Origin: Streptomyces sp. col6
GTDB taxonomy: Bacteria > Actinomycetota > Actinomycetes > Streptomycetales > Streptomycetaceae
Assembly: GCF_008042035.1 (NCBI RefSeq)
Contig: NZ_RDBL01000014.1
Coordinates: 100,932-164,931 of the forward strand
Length of the DNA stretch: 64,000 nt
Direction of reading: 5' to 3'
Position numbers and translations under genes: made by a program. Under the pieces are notes generated by a model. The model saw only the letters and a program-made list of their open reading frames with translations. It did no database searches and was not told the origin of the DNA. Shown piece by piece: positions 24,327-32,706 of the stretch. Each line of letters starts with the position of its first letter. Position 1 is the stretch's first letter.

Positions 24327-25109
24327 TCAGCGGACGGAGCCGAGGGCGGCCAGCCCACGCCCTTCCGCATAGGCCAGGGCGGCCTGTGGCAGCTCTGCGG
24401 CGCGTCCGCTGAGGATGACCTCGATGGAGGAGGAGGGTTCGGCCGACGGGGCGGGTTCGGCACCGATCCGGCGCAGTACCTGGGCGGCGACGGCGCCGGC
24501 GGAACCGTGCAGGGCGACCGGGGGCCGGCCGGGCCTGCCGACGGCGGCGCGGATGCGCTCGGCCACAAGCTCGTAGTGGGTGCAGCCGAGGACGACGGCC
24601 CGCACGTCGGGCGGGGTGAGCGCGGCGGCGGCGGCCACCGCCCGCTCGATGCCGGCCTCGTCCGCGTACTGCACCGCGTCGGCGAGGCCGGGGCAGGGCA
24701 CCTCGGTGACGGAGGCGGACCCGGCGAAGTCACGGATCAGCCCGCGCTGGTAGGGGCTGCCGGTGGTGGCCGGGGTGGCCCAGATCGCCACGGAGCCGCC
24801 GGCCGCGGCGGCGGGCTTGATCGCCGGGACGGTGCCGATGACGGGCAGGTCCGGTTCCAGCTCGGCGCGCAGGGTCTCCAGGGCGTGCACGGACGCGGTG
24901 TTGCAGGCGACGATCAGCGCGTCCGGCCGGTGCGCGGCGGCGGCCCGCGCCACTGCGAGGGCGTGGGTCTTCACGCCCTCGGGAGCCCGGCCCCAGGGCA
25001 TGTTGGCGGGGTCGGAGGAGAGCACCAGATCGGCGTCCGGCCTCAGCCGGCGTACTGCGGCGGCGGCGGCGAGCAGCCCGATTCCGGAGTCCATGAGCGC
25101 GATCTTCAC
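24327..25109 (-). CDS. glutamate racemase family protein (MurI-like)
   Basis: A 260-residue cofactor-independent amino acid racemase. Asp7-Ser8 in MDSGIG and the two catalytic cysteines, Cys69 (VACNTAS) and Cys176 with His178 (LGCTHY), are all present, so it should be active. Its likely role is D-glutamate supply for peptidoglycan. Streptomycetes carry a canonical murI elsewhere near the nucleotide-pyrophosphatase/rph genes; that context is missing here, so this may be a second, specialised copy. The start is ATG 25109 and the gene is divergent from the glycosyltransferase at 25168. Confidence 0.88.
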   Translation of the reverse strand: MKIALMDSGIGLLAAAAAVRRLRPDADLVLSSDPANMPWGRAPEGVKTHALAVARAAAAHRPDALIVACNTASVHALETLRAELEPDLPVIGTVPAIKPAAAAGGSVAIWATPATTGSPYQRGLIRDFAGSASVTEVPCPGLADAVQYADEAGIERAVAAAAALTPPDVRAVVLGCTHYELVAERIRAAVGRPGRPPVALHGSAGAVAAQVLRRIGAEPAPSAEPSSSIEVILSGRAAELPQAALAYAEGRGLAALGSVR

Positions 25110-25167
25110 CCGGTCACCATAGTCGACCGCCCTTGCGGTCCCCGCTCAGTGGTGCAGACTTCCGCCA

Positions 25168-26340
25168 ATGAGCGCCGTTGCCTGGATCGCCGTGGGTTCG
25201 CTTGTCGCATGGGTGTGGCTGCTGCTGGGCCAGGGGTTCTTCTGGCGCACCGACCAGCGCCTTCCGAGCCGCGCCGACCCGGAGCGCTGGCCCTCGGTCG
25301 CCGTCGTGGTGCCCGCGCGCGACGAGGCGGAGATGCTGCCGGTGAGCCTGCCGTCGCTGCTGGCGCAGGACTATCCGGGGGCCGCCGAGATCTTCCTGGT
25401 CGACGACTGCAGCAGGGACGGTACGGGGGACGTCGCCCGCACGCTGTCCGTGCGGTGCGGGGGTCTGCCGGTGACCGTGGTCTCGCCCGGGGAGCCCGAG
25501 CCCGGCTGGACGGGCAAGCTCTGGGCCGTACGTCACGGGATGGCGCTGGCGCGTACCCGGGAGCCGGATTACCTGCTGCTCACGGACGCCGACATCGCGC
25601 ACGAGCCGGACAGTCTGCGGGAGCTGGTGGCTGCGGCGGAGTCGGGCGGCTTCGATCTGGTCTCGCAGATGGCGCGGCTGCGGGTGGCGAGCGTCTGGGA
25701 GCGGCTGGTCGTTCCGGCCTTCGTCTACTTCTTCGCGCAGCTCTATCCGTTCCGGTGGATCAACCGGAAGGGCGGCCGGACGGCCGCCGCGGCGGGGGGC
25801 TGTGTGCTGCTGCGGTCGGAGGCGGCGGTGCGGGCGGGGGTGCCCGGCTCGATCCGGCAGGCGGTGATCGACGATGTGTCGCTGGCGCGGGCGGTACGGC
25901 GCTCGGGGGGCCGGATCTGGCTGGGGCTCGCGGACCGGGTGGACAGTGTGCGCCCGTACCCGTGCCTGGCCGATCTGTGGCGGATGGTCTCGCGCAGCGC
26001 GTACGCCCAGCTGCGGCACAATCCGCTGGTGCTGCTCGGTACGGTGCTCGGGCTCGCGCTGGTCTACCTCGCCCCGCCGGTGACGCTGGTGGCCGGGCTG
26101 CTGGGCGGGGACGCGGTGGCGGCGTGGGCCGGGGGGCTCGCGTGGGCCGTCATGGCGGGGACGTACATGCCGATGCTCGGCTACTACCGGCAGTCGCTGT
26201 GGCTCGCCCCGCTGCTGCCGTTCACCGCACTGCTGTATCTGCTGATGACCGTCGATTCGGCGGTGCAGCACCACCGGGGACGCGGTGCGGCCTGGAAGGG
26301 GCGTACGTACGCCCGTCCCGAGGCCGCACCGGATCAGTGA
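25168..26340 (+). CDS. HpnB-type membrane glycosyltransferase
   Basis: A 390-residue GT2-family enzyme. An N-terminal membrane helix (~5-22) is followed by the GT-A domain with VVVPARDEAEML, VDDCSRDGTG, LLLTDADIAH (the DxD-like metal site) and the downstream QxxRW-like IDDVSLARAVRR/GGRIWLG region. Three C-terminal membrane helices follow (~290-375). It matches the hopene-associated glycosyltransferase HpnB pattern, although no squalene-hopene genes are nearby. It probably glycosylates a lipid carrier or hopanoid at the membrane. Confidence 0.85.
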   Translation: MSAVAWIAVGSLVAWVWLLLGQGFFWRTDQRLPSRADPERWPSVAVVVPARDEAEMLPVSLPSLLAQDYPGAAEIFLVDDCSRDGTGDVARTLSVRCGGLPVTVVSPGEPEPGWTGKLWAVRHGMALARTREPDYLLLTDADIAHEPDSLRELVAAAESGGFDLVSQMARLRVASVWERLVVPAFVYFFAQLYPFRWINRKGGRTAAAAGGCVLLRSEAAVRAGVPGSIRQAVIDDVSLARAVRRSGGRIWLGLADRVDSVRPYPCLADLWRMVSRSAYAQLRHNPLVLLGTVLGLALVYLAPPVTLVAGLLGGDAVAAWAGGLAWAVMAGTYMPMLGYYRQSLWLAPLLPFTALLYLLMTVDSAVQHHRGRGAAWKGRTYARPEAAPDQ

Positions 26341-26361
26341 CTCAGTGACATCCGGGCGCGG

Positions 26362-27675
26362 TCACTTGCGGCCCGGGGTCCAGTTCATGCCCCAGCCGTA
26401 GGCGTGGTCGATGGTGCGCTGCGGGCTGACGCCGCGCTGCGGCACCAGATAGCGGGCCTCGCGCTGCACGGTGAGGTCGCTGCCGGTGTTGGTGATGAGC
26501 GCGAGCGCGCAGACGGTGGACGGGACCGTGCACTCGTCCAGCGAGAAGTCGATCGGCGCGCCGTGCTGGGGCTGGAGGGTGACCGTGGCGTGCAGATCGG
26601 CGAAGCTGCGGGCCCCCTCGTAGATGGTGACGAAGATCAGGACCCGGCGGAGTTGCGCCTTGTGGTCGAGGTTGATCGTCAGGTTCTCACCGGTGTCGAC
26701 GGCACCGGTGCGGTCGTCGCCGTCGAGGTGGATGAACGGCGGCTGGTGGAGTGCGCCGAAGGCGTTTCCGAGTGCCTGGACGACTCCCTTGCGGCCGTCG
26801 GTCAGTTCGTACAGGGCGCAGAGGTCCAGGTCGAGGTCCGAGTGGTTCGCCACGGCCCGGCCGAGCTTGCTGCCCCATCCCTTGAACTGCTTGCGCACCT
26901 CCCAGTTGAGGTTGACGCGCATGGCGCCCGACGTGCCGCCCTGCTTGGTGAGGGAGACGGACGGCGCCTCCTTCGTGAGCGTCACCTTGGTCAGCCGGAC
27001 GGGCTGGGTGACGGGCGGCGCGGGAGGGGCCGGCGGAACCGGGGGCGCCATCGGCGCGGCGAGCGTCGGCTGCGGGTACTGGGGAGGCGGCGGGGCGGCC
27101 GCGACCCGGGTGGCCGGCCGGGGCTGCGGCGCCGCCTGTGGCTGCTGCGGTTCGTCCACGGAGATCCCGAAGTCCGTGGCGAGTCCCGCGAGTCCGGAGC
27201 CGTAGCCCTGGCCGACCGCGCGGAACTTCCAGGCGCCCTGGCGCCGGTAGAGCTCACCGAGGATGAAGGCCGTCTCCACGGTCGCGTCGGAGCTGTCGAA
27301 GCGAGCCAGTTCGGCACCGTTCATCGCGTCCAGGACCCGTACGTACAGTCCGCTGACCCGGCCGAACGTGCCGCCGTCCGCCGAAGCGGCCAGCACCACG
27401 CGGTCGATGGCCGGCTCCACGCGCGCCAGGTCGGCAAAGAGGGTGTCGGTCGCCGCGCCGCCGGCGGTGCGCTTGCCCTCGTGGCGCACCGAGCCGGAGG
27501 TGTGGGACGGCTGGTTGTAGAAGACGAAGTCCCCGTCGTTGCGCACCTTTCCCGAGCCGAGGAGAAGAAGCGCGGAGGCGTCCACGTCGGGTGTCCCCGG
27601 AGCGGTGCGCCATCCGATTTCGACACGCACGGCCTGGGCCGCCACTGGGACATTGGTTCCCTTTTGCATGGTCAT
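26362..27675 (-). CDS. TerD/TerA-type tellurium-resistance/stress protein, two-domain
   Basis: A 437-residue cytoplasmic protein. An N-terminal TerD domain (~1-185) has calcium-binding Asp/Asn positions in NDGDFVFYNQPS and the RRQGAWKFRAVGQGY motif. A Pro/Ala/Gln-rich linker (~190-250) follows, then a TerA-like domain (~255-437) with LDLDLCALYEL, HLDGDDRTGAV, and FADLHATVTL. Ter proteins bind calcium and act in stress and membrane-associated complexes. The start is ATG 27675 with GGGGG 6 bp upstream; ATG 27687 is possible. The lipoprotein gene lies 61 bp upstream on the same strand. Confidence 0.9.
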   Translation of the reverse strand: MTMQKGTNVPVAAQAVRVEIGWRTAPGTPDVDASALLLLGSGKVRNDGDFVFYNQPSHTSGSVRHEGKRTAGGAATDTLFADLARVEPAIDRVVLAASADGGTFGRVSGLYVRVLDAMNGAELARFDSSDATVETAFILGELYRRQGAWKFRAVGQGYGSGLAGLATDFGISVDEPQQPQAAPQPRPATRVAAAPPPPQYPQPTLAAPMAPPVPPAPPAPPVTQPVRLTKVTLTKEAPSVSLTKQGGTSGAMRVNLNWEVRKQFKGWGSKLGRAVANHSDLDLDLCALYELTDGRKGVVQALGNAFGALHQPPFIHLDGDDRTGAVDTGENLTINLDHKAQLRRVLIFVTIYEGARSFADLHATVTLQPQHGAPIDFSLDECTVPSTVCALALITNTGSDLTVQREARYLVPQRGVSPQRTIDHAYGWGMNWTPGRK

Positions 27676-27736
27676 GCTCGCCCCCATCACGAGTCCGCTG
27701 CCGAGACCTTTCCGGGTCAACCTAATGCCCGCCCTG

Positions 27737-28483
27737 TCACAGGACCCACACAGGTACGGGTACGGACAACCGGTCCGCCTCTTCCCGGGGTCGGTCAGCG
27801 GCCGCCCAGTCGCTGCCCCGGGTGGGCGCGCGCACCTCAATAGCGCTTCGGAAATCGGTGAGTTCGAGCGAGAGACGAATGTCGGGACCGGACGCGAAGT
27901 GCATGTTCTCGCGTATGCGCACGACACGGCCCTGCCCGTCGACCCATGCCTCGGCGTCGACCGTTGTCGCGGGGCGGAGATTGCGCCCGGCGGTCCGGTC
28001 GGCGGATTCGACGTCCTTCGGCGTGACGCGGGCCGAGACGTGCACGGGATCGCTTTCCCGGTCCACGGTGGCCTCGTGGTCGAGCAGGAACCGTACGAAC
28101 TGCGGGAGGCGGTCGACGGGTACACCGCCCTTGGCCGTCGCCGCGGGGAATTCCTGCCACGCGCCACGCGTCCCGACCGCCCGCCGGTACACCTTCTCCC
28201 GGGTGATCACGACGTCCTCGGTGTACTGGGCGGTGGTGTCCGTCGTCCGCCCCGTCAAGGGCGCGTTGAGATTGAGCCGGCCCTCCATGAGCTGCAGCCG
28301 GTCCGACCCGGATTGCGTGACGGCGCGGAGTGCGGCCGAGCAGGGGGCGTCATCGGCCGAGGCGAGCAGTTCGCGGACCTTCTCGGGGCCGGATTCCGTT
28401 CGCGCGGCCGAGTCCGGTGCGCATGCCGTGACCATCAGTGCGGAGAGCGCCGCAATCCAGGGCGCGGTTCGGCGGTGATTCAA
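27737..28483 (-). CDS. secreted lipoprotein of unknown function
   Basis: A 248-residue protein with a short basic n-region, hydrophobic core (WIAALSALMV) and lipobox VTAC, so it is exported and lipid-anchored. The mature part resembles the LppX/LprAFG-like lipoproteins of actinobacteria only loosely (a sequence of beta-strands such as YTEDVVITREKVYRR and VHVSARVTPKDVES). TTG 28483 is chosen because AGAGGAA lies 7 bp upstream; an open extension to 28519 has no site. It may be cotranscribed with the Ter protein. The function is unknown. Confidence 0.75.
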   Translation of the reverse strand: MNHRRTAPWIAALSALMVTACAPDSAARTESGPEKVRELLASADDAPCSAALRAVTQSGSDRLQLMEGRLNLNAPLTGRTTDTTAQYTEDVVITREKVYRRAVGTRGAWQEFPAATAKGGVPVDRLPQFVRFLLDHEATVDRESDPVHVSARVTPKDVESADRTAGRNLRPATTVDAEAWVDGQGRVVRIRENMHFASGPDIRLSLELTDFRSAIEVRAPTRGSDWAAADRPREEADRLSVPVPVWVL

Positions 28484-28618
28484 GGGTGGATTCCTCTGTG
28501 TACGGGCCTGCGAAGACAACGATGTTTCAGCAGGTCAGACAGACAGAGTGAGGGTAAATCCGATGACCACAAAATTGGGACTCCCCAATCTGCACATCGT
28601 GGGCTTAACTTAGGTGTC

Positions 28619-29095
28619 ATGACCTCCCCCCGCTCCACCTACGGTGGCGGCTACTACGCCGCGCCGTCGTTCCCCGATACTCCGATCTACGACTCCCTGG
28701 TCGCGGAGCGGGGCACCCCTCAGATCGCACCGATCCGAGTGCCTGCCGCGTACGACACCGGCAACAGCTACCTGCCGGCGCTCCCCGCGGCCCTGCCGGC
28801 TCTTCCCGCGGCGCCCTCCCAGCCCCAGCAGTCCTACGGCTACCCCCAGCCGATGGCACAGCAGGGCTACGCACCGATGCAGCCCGCGCAGTTGCAGCAC
28901 GCGCCGGCGCCGTACATCCCGCAGCAGCCGGCCGGCGGTCGCGGAATGTACCAGGCGCCCCCGCCGCAGCAGCAGCGGCCGGCGCCGAGCACGGGCTACG
29001 AGTCGATGCGCCCCGCGGCGCCGCGGCCCGCCCCCCAGCAGGCCCCGTACGAGGACCCGTACGGGCGGCCCTACCAGGGCGGCCGGGGCTACTAG
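28619..29095 (+). CDS. Pro/Gln/Tyr-rich conserved streptomycete protein (DUF6643-like)
   Basis: A 158-residue protein. A conserved N-terminal ~50 residues (YGGGYYAAPSFPDTPIYDSL, then RGTPQIAPIRVPAAYD) precede a low-complexity tail rich in Pro, Gln, Ala and Tyr. It has no signal peptide or helix. The N-terminal block looks like the family annotated DUF6643 in streptomycetes (from memory). The upstream region contains a TTGGG-ACT-CCCAA inverted repeat. It is divergent from the lipoprotein gene and followed by a GC-rich hairpin. Confidence 0.7.
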   Translation: MTSPRSTYGGGYYAAPSFPDTPIYDSLVAERGTPQIAPIRVPAAYDTGNSYLPALPAALPALPAAPSQPQQSYGYPQPMAQQGYAPMQPAQLQHAPAPYIPQQPAGGRGMYQAPPPQQQRPAPSTGYESMRPAAPRPAPQQAPYEDPYGRPYQGGRGY

Positions 29096-29477
29096 CCGGA
29101 ATACGGCGGCAGACGGGCGCGGCCGGAGGCGCCGCGCGCGGCGGAACGGGCGCTGCAGCGGTCCGGGCGGAGTGCCGTCCGCCGCGTCCCGACGCCCTGA
29201 ACGCGCTCGTCGCGCGCGGCGGCGGCCCCGGGGAGGGGCCGCCGCCGAAGGGCGTTTCCAGGCCCGCCGCGGTGGTGGGCGGCACGGCCGCTCGGGCGGA
29301 GGAGGACGGGAGCCGGACCCCGAGGGTCACCCCGTCCGCGTACTCGACCGAATGTGCCCGTGGGCGCCGGGAACTCACGGCGGCGGACCACGCGTTGAGC
29401 ACAGTGGGCCGCTCCCGCTGCGCGGCCCCGGGGCCCGTCCCGCGGATCGGGCCGGACACGGAAGGGGGTGCGGGACT
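29096..29477. other. intergenic region with terminator
   Basis: About 380 bp. Apart from the hairpin at 29217-29247 and a GAAGGGGG ribosome site at its end, I see no gene or repeat. Confidence 0.5.
29217..29247 (+). terminator. terminator after the DUF6643-like gene
   Basis: CGGCGGCGGCCCC and GGGGCCGCCGCCG form 13-bp perfect arms around a 5-base loop. Confidence 0.65.
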
Positions 29478-30083
29478 GTGCGGGCCATGGCGGGTGTCTG
29501 GCGTTGGCGGCACAACCCGCTGCGCCGGGCGACGGACCGGTTCGAGGCGTGGCTGGCGCTGGTCGCGTTCCTTCTGCTGATGCTGGCTGCTCCGGCGCTG
29601 GGCTGGCTCTGCGGGGCCCGGACCGACGCGGCGCTGACGGCCTCGGTGCGCGCCCAGCGGGCGGACCGTCACCTGAGCACCGCCGTCGTGGTGCGCCGGC
29701 TGGCCGCCTCCCGTCTCGTCCCCGACCCCGAGATATCCACCGGCCGCATGGCGCGGACCGAGGTCGTGGCGCGATGGCACGCTCCGGACGGCAGCGCGCG
29801 CACCGCGGCGGTGACGACCGCCTCGCGCAACGCGAAGCCCGGCACGAAGGTGTGGGTCTGGACCGACCGGGAGGGCGATCCGGCGCCGCGTCCGATGGAC
29901 CTGCCGACGGCGCACACCCATGCGGCGCTGGCCGGGTTCGGGGCCGCGATGCTGGCGGCCCTGCTGATCGAGTGCGGCCGGCGCCTGACCGTCCGCCGCA
30001 TGACACGGCGGCGGTACGAACGGCTCGACCGGGCCTGGGCCGCGGCAGGCCCGGACTGGGGCAGGACGGGTACCGGCAGCTAG
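29478..30083 (+). CDS. Rv1733c-like two-helix membrane protein
   Basis: A 201-residue protein. The N-terminal WRWRHNPLRRATDRFEAWLA segment precedes the first membrane helix, an extracytoplasmic beta domain of ~100 residues follows (ARWHAPDGSARTA, GTKVWVWTDREGDP), then a second helix and a basic cytoplasmic tail. This is the layout of the mycobacterial Rv1733c family, abundant in streptomycetes and of unknown function. GTG 29478 has GAAGGGGG at a 9-bp distance; ATG 29487 is possible. Confidence 0.8.
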   Translation: MRAMAGVWRWRHNPLRRATDRFEAWLALVAFLLLMLAAPALGWLCGARTDAALTASVRAQRADRHLSTAVVVRRLAASRLVPDPEISTGRMARTEVVARWHAPDGSARTAAVTTASRNAKPGTKVWVWTDREGDPAPRPMDLPTAHTHAALAGFGAAMLAALLIECGRRLTVRRMTRRRYERLDRAWAAAGPDWGRTGTGS

Positions 30084-30276
30084 ATCGTTTCCTCGAACGC
30101 CCCGATCCGCCGGGCAGGTGCCGGGACGTGCGCATCGGGTCAACTCGTGGCCTCCGCGCGCGCTACGGTGGACCGGCCCGCCCGTCGCTCTCCGGCAGGC
30201 GGACCCCGGCTGGTCGCTGCCGCGAGGCCGGTGACCCGGGCACCACACACGCACGAGGCGGGGGCACGACAGCGCC

Positions 30277-32706
30277 ATGGCACAGGGCACGGTCCAGGTG
30301 ACGCACACCGGCACATCGCGGTGGCGGCGCCGCACGGGCGAATACGCCTCCCTCTCCGCGGCGCTCGAAGCCGCGGCGGACGGTGACGTGCTCACCGTCG
30401 CGCCCGGCACCTACCGGGAGAACCTGGTCATCGCCCGCGCGGTGACGCTGCGCGGGCCCGAGGGCTCCCTCGGCTCTGTGCGCATCGCGCCCGCCGACGG
30501 GGTGCCGCTGACCCTGCGCGCCTCCGCGATCGTCCAGGACCTCCATGTGGAGGGTCAGGACTCGGCGGCCCCGGCCGTGCTCATCGAGGAGGGCGCACCG
30601 GAGATAACGGACGTGCGGGTCGTGACCCGCTCGGCCGCGGGCGTCGAGGTGCGCGGTGCCGCCCGGCCCACCGTGCGCCGGTGCACCGTCGACAATCCGG
30701 CCGGCGTCGGCATCGCCGTACTCGACGGCGCGGGCGGGGTGTTCGAGGACTGCGAGATCGTCTCGGCCGGTCAGTCCGGGGTCGCCGTCCGCGACGGCGG
30801 GCACCCCCGGCTGGAGCGCTGCCGGGTCCACCACGCCTCGGGCGCGGGCCTGTCCGTCACCGGTGAGGGCAGCGGCCTGGAGGCGCTGGGCTGCGAGATC
30901 TACGAGATCAAGGGCAGCGGGATACAGGTGACGGCCCGCGGCGCCGCCCATCTCACCGACTGCACGGTGCACCGCACCTCGGCGGACGGGGTCACGCTGG
31001 ACACCGACGCGGTGCTCACGCTGGCCGACTGCGACATCCACGACATCCCGGAGAACGCGGTGGACCTGCGTTCTCGGGCGGTGCTGACGCTGACCCGCTC
31101 GACGGTGCGCCGCTTCGGCCGCAACGGCCTGTCCGTGTGGGACCCGGGCACCCGGGTGGACGCCAACCAGTGCGAGATCCATGACAGTACGGGCGACTAC
31201 CCGGCGGTCTGGGTCAGTGACGGCGCGACGGTGATACTGGATTCCTGCCGGGTCCACGACGTCCCGGACGCCCTTTTCGTCCTCGACCGGGGCTCGCGCG
31301 CCGACGTCGTGGACAGCGACCTCTCCCAGGTCCGCAACACCGCGGTGTCGGTCAGCGACGGCGCGACCGCGCAGCTCGACGACTGCCGCATCCGCGAGGT
31401 GTCGACCGGCGCCTGGTTCCGGGACCACGGGAGCGGCGGCACGCTGAACAACTGCACCGTGGACGCGGCGCAGACGGGCGTGATCGTCACCAAGGGCGCG
31501 GATCCGGTGATCGAGCGGTGCACCGTGACCTCGCCCGCAGAGGCCGGTTTCTATGTGTCGGCCGAGGGCCGGGGGAAGTTCAACGGCTGCCGGGTGACGG
31601 GCAGCGAGGGGTACGGCTTCCATGTGATGGAGGGCTGCCGGACGACGCTGACCCGGTGCCGCACCGAGCGGTGCGCCCGCGGCGGCTACGAGTTCCCCGA
31701 GGGCACGGGCCACGGGGACGGTACGGGAAGCGGGCTGGTCGTGGAGGACTGCACGAGCGACGAGAGCGGGCTGCGCACCGCCACTCCCCCGCCGGCCAGT
31801 GTCCTGACGGCCACGCAGTCCTCGCCCGGACTGCTCGGTTCGGTCCCCGCGCCGCGCCCCGTGGAGGACGCGCCGGCTCCGCCGGCCGAGCCGGCCCGCA
31901 CCTCCGGCGAGGTCCTGGGCGAACTGGACGCGCTGGTCGGCCTGGACAGCGTCAAGCGCGAGGTGCGGGCCCTCACGGACATGATCGAGGTGGGGCGCAG
32001 GCGCCGGGAGGCGGGTCTCAAGGCGGCATCGGTCCGCCGCCATCTCGTCTTCACCGGCTCCCCGGGCACCGGCAAGACCACGGTGGCCCGGCTGTACGGC
32101 GAGATCCTGGCCGCGCTCGGGGTGCTGGAGCGGGGCCATCTGGTCGAGGTGTCCCGGGTCGACCTGGTGGGCGAGCACATCGGCTCGACCGCCATCCGTA
32201 CGCAGGAGGCGTTCGACCGGGCGCGCGGCGGGGTGCTGTTCGTCGACGAGGCGTACGCCCTCTCCCCGGAGGACTCCGGCCGGGACTTCGGCCGCGAGGC
32301 GATCGACACGCTGGTGAAGCTGATGGAGGACCACCGGGACGCGGTGGTCGTGATCGTCGCCGGGTACACGCACGAGATGGAGCGGTTCCTGACCGTCAAC
32401 CCCGGGGTGGCGTCGCGTTTCTCACGGACCATCACGTTCAGCGACTACGACCCGGCCGAGCTGCTGCGGATCGTCGAGCAGCAGTCCCAGGAGCATGAGT
32501 ACAGCCTGGCACCGGGCACCGGTGAGGCGCTGCTGAAGTACTTCACCGAGCTGCCGAAGGGGGCGGCCTTCGGCAACGGGCGCACCGCTCGCCAGACGTT
32601 CGAGTCGATGGTCGAGCGGCACGCCGGCCGGGTCGCCCAGCTCGCCGATCCGAGCACGGACGATCTCACTCTGCTGTACCCGGAGGACCTCCCGGAACTG
32701 CCCTGA
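30277..32706 (+). CDS. right-handed beta-helix protein fused to a CbbX/SpoVK-type AAA+ ATPase
   Basis: An 809-residue fusion. Residues ~20-500 form a long parallel beta-helix of about 20 coils, each with small/hydrophobic stacks and recurring C-(R/E/D)-(I/V) turns (for example EDCEIVSAGQSGVAV). A Pro/Ala linker (~505-545) joins it to an AAA+ domain (~550-790) with Walker A GSPGTGKTT at ~594-602, Walker B VLFVDEAYAL with Asp657-Glu658, and an arginine-finger region near SRFSRTITF. The ATPase half resembles CbbX, SpoVK and the EccA component of type VII secretion. No esx genes are present. The ATG start gives a sensible N-terminus. It overlaps the convergent hydrolase gene by 41 bp. Confidence 0.93.
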   Translation: MAQGTVQVTHTGTSRWRRRTGEYASLSAALEAAADGDVLTVAPGTYRENLVIARAVTLRGPEGSLGSVRIAPADGVPLTLRASAIVQDLHVEGQDSAAPAVLIEEGAPEITDVRVVTRSAAGVEVRGAARPTVRRCTVDNPAGVGIAVLDGAGGVFEDCEIVSAGQSGVAVRDGGHPRLERCRVHHASGAGLSVTGEGSGLEALGCEIYEIKGSGIQVTARGAAHLTDCTVHRTSADGVTLDTDAVLTLADCDIHDIPENAVDLRSRAVLTLTRSTVRRFGRNGLSVWDPGTRVDANQCEIHDSTGDYPAVWVSDGATVILDSCRVHDVPDALFVLDRGSRADVVDSDLSQVRNTAVSVSDGATAQLDDCRIREVSTGAWFRDHGSGGTLNNCTVDAAQTGVIVTKGADPVIERCTVTSPAEAGFYVSAEGRGKFNGCRVTGSEGYGFHVMEGCRTTLTRCRTERCARGGYEFPEGTGHGDGTGSGLVVEDCTSDESGLRTATPPPASVLTATQSSPGLLGSVPAPRPVEDAPAPPAEPARTSGEVLGELDALVGLDSVKREVRALTDMIEVGRRRREAGLKAASVRRHLVFTGSPGTGKTTVARLYGEILAALGVLERGHLVEVSRVDLVGEHIGSTAIRTQEAFDRARGGVLFVDEAYALSPEDSGRDFGREAIDTLVKLMEDHRDAVVVIVAGYTHEMERFLTVNPGVASRFSRTITFSDYDPAELLRIVEQQSQEHEYSLAPGTGEALLKYFTELPKGAAFGNGRTARQTFESMVERHAGRVAQLADPSTDDLTLLYPEDLPELP

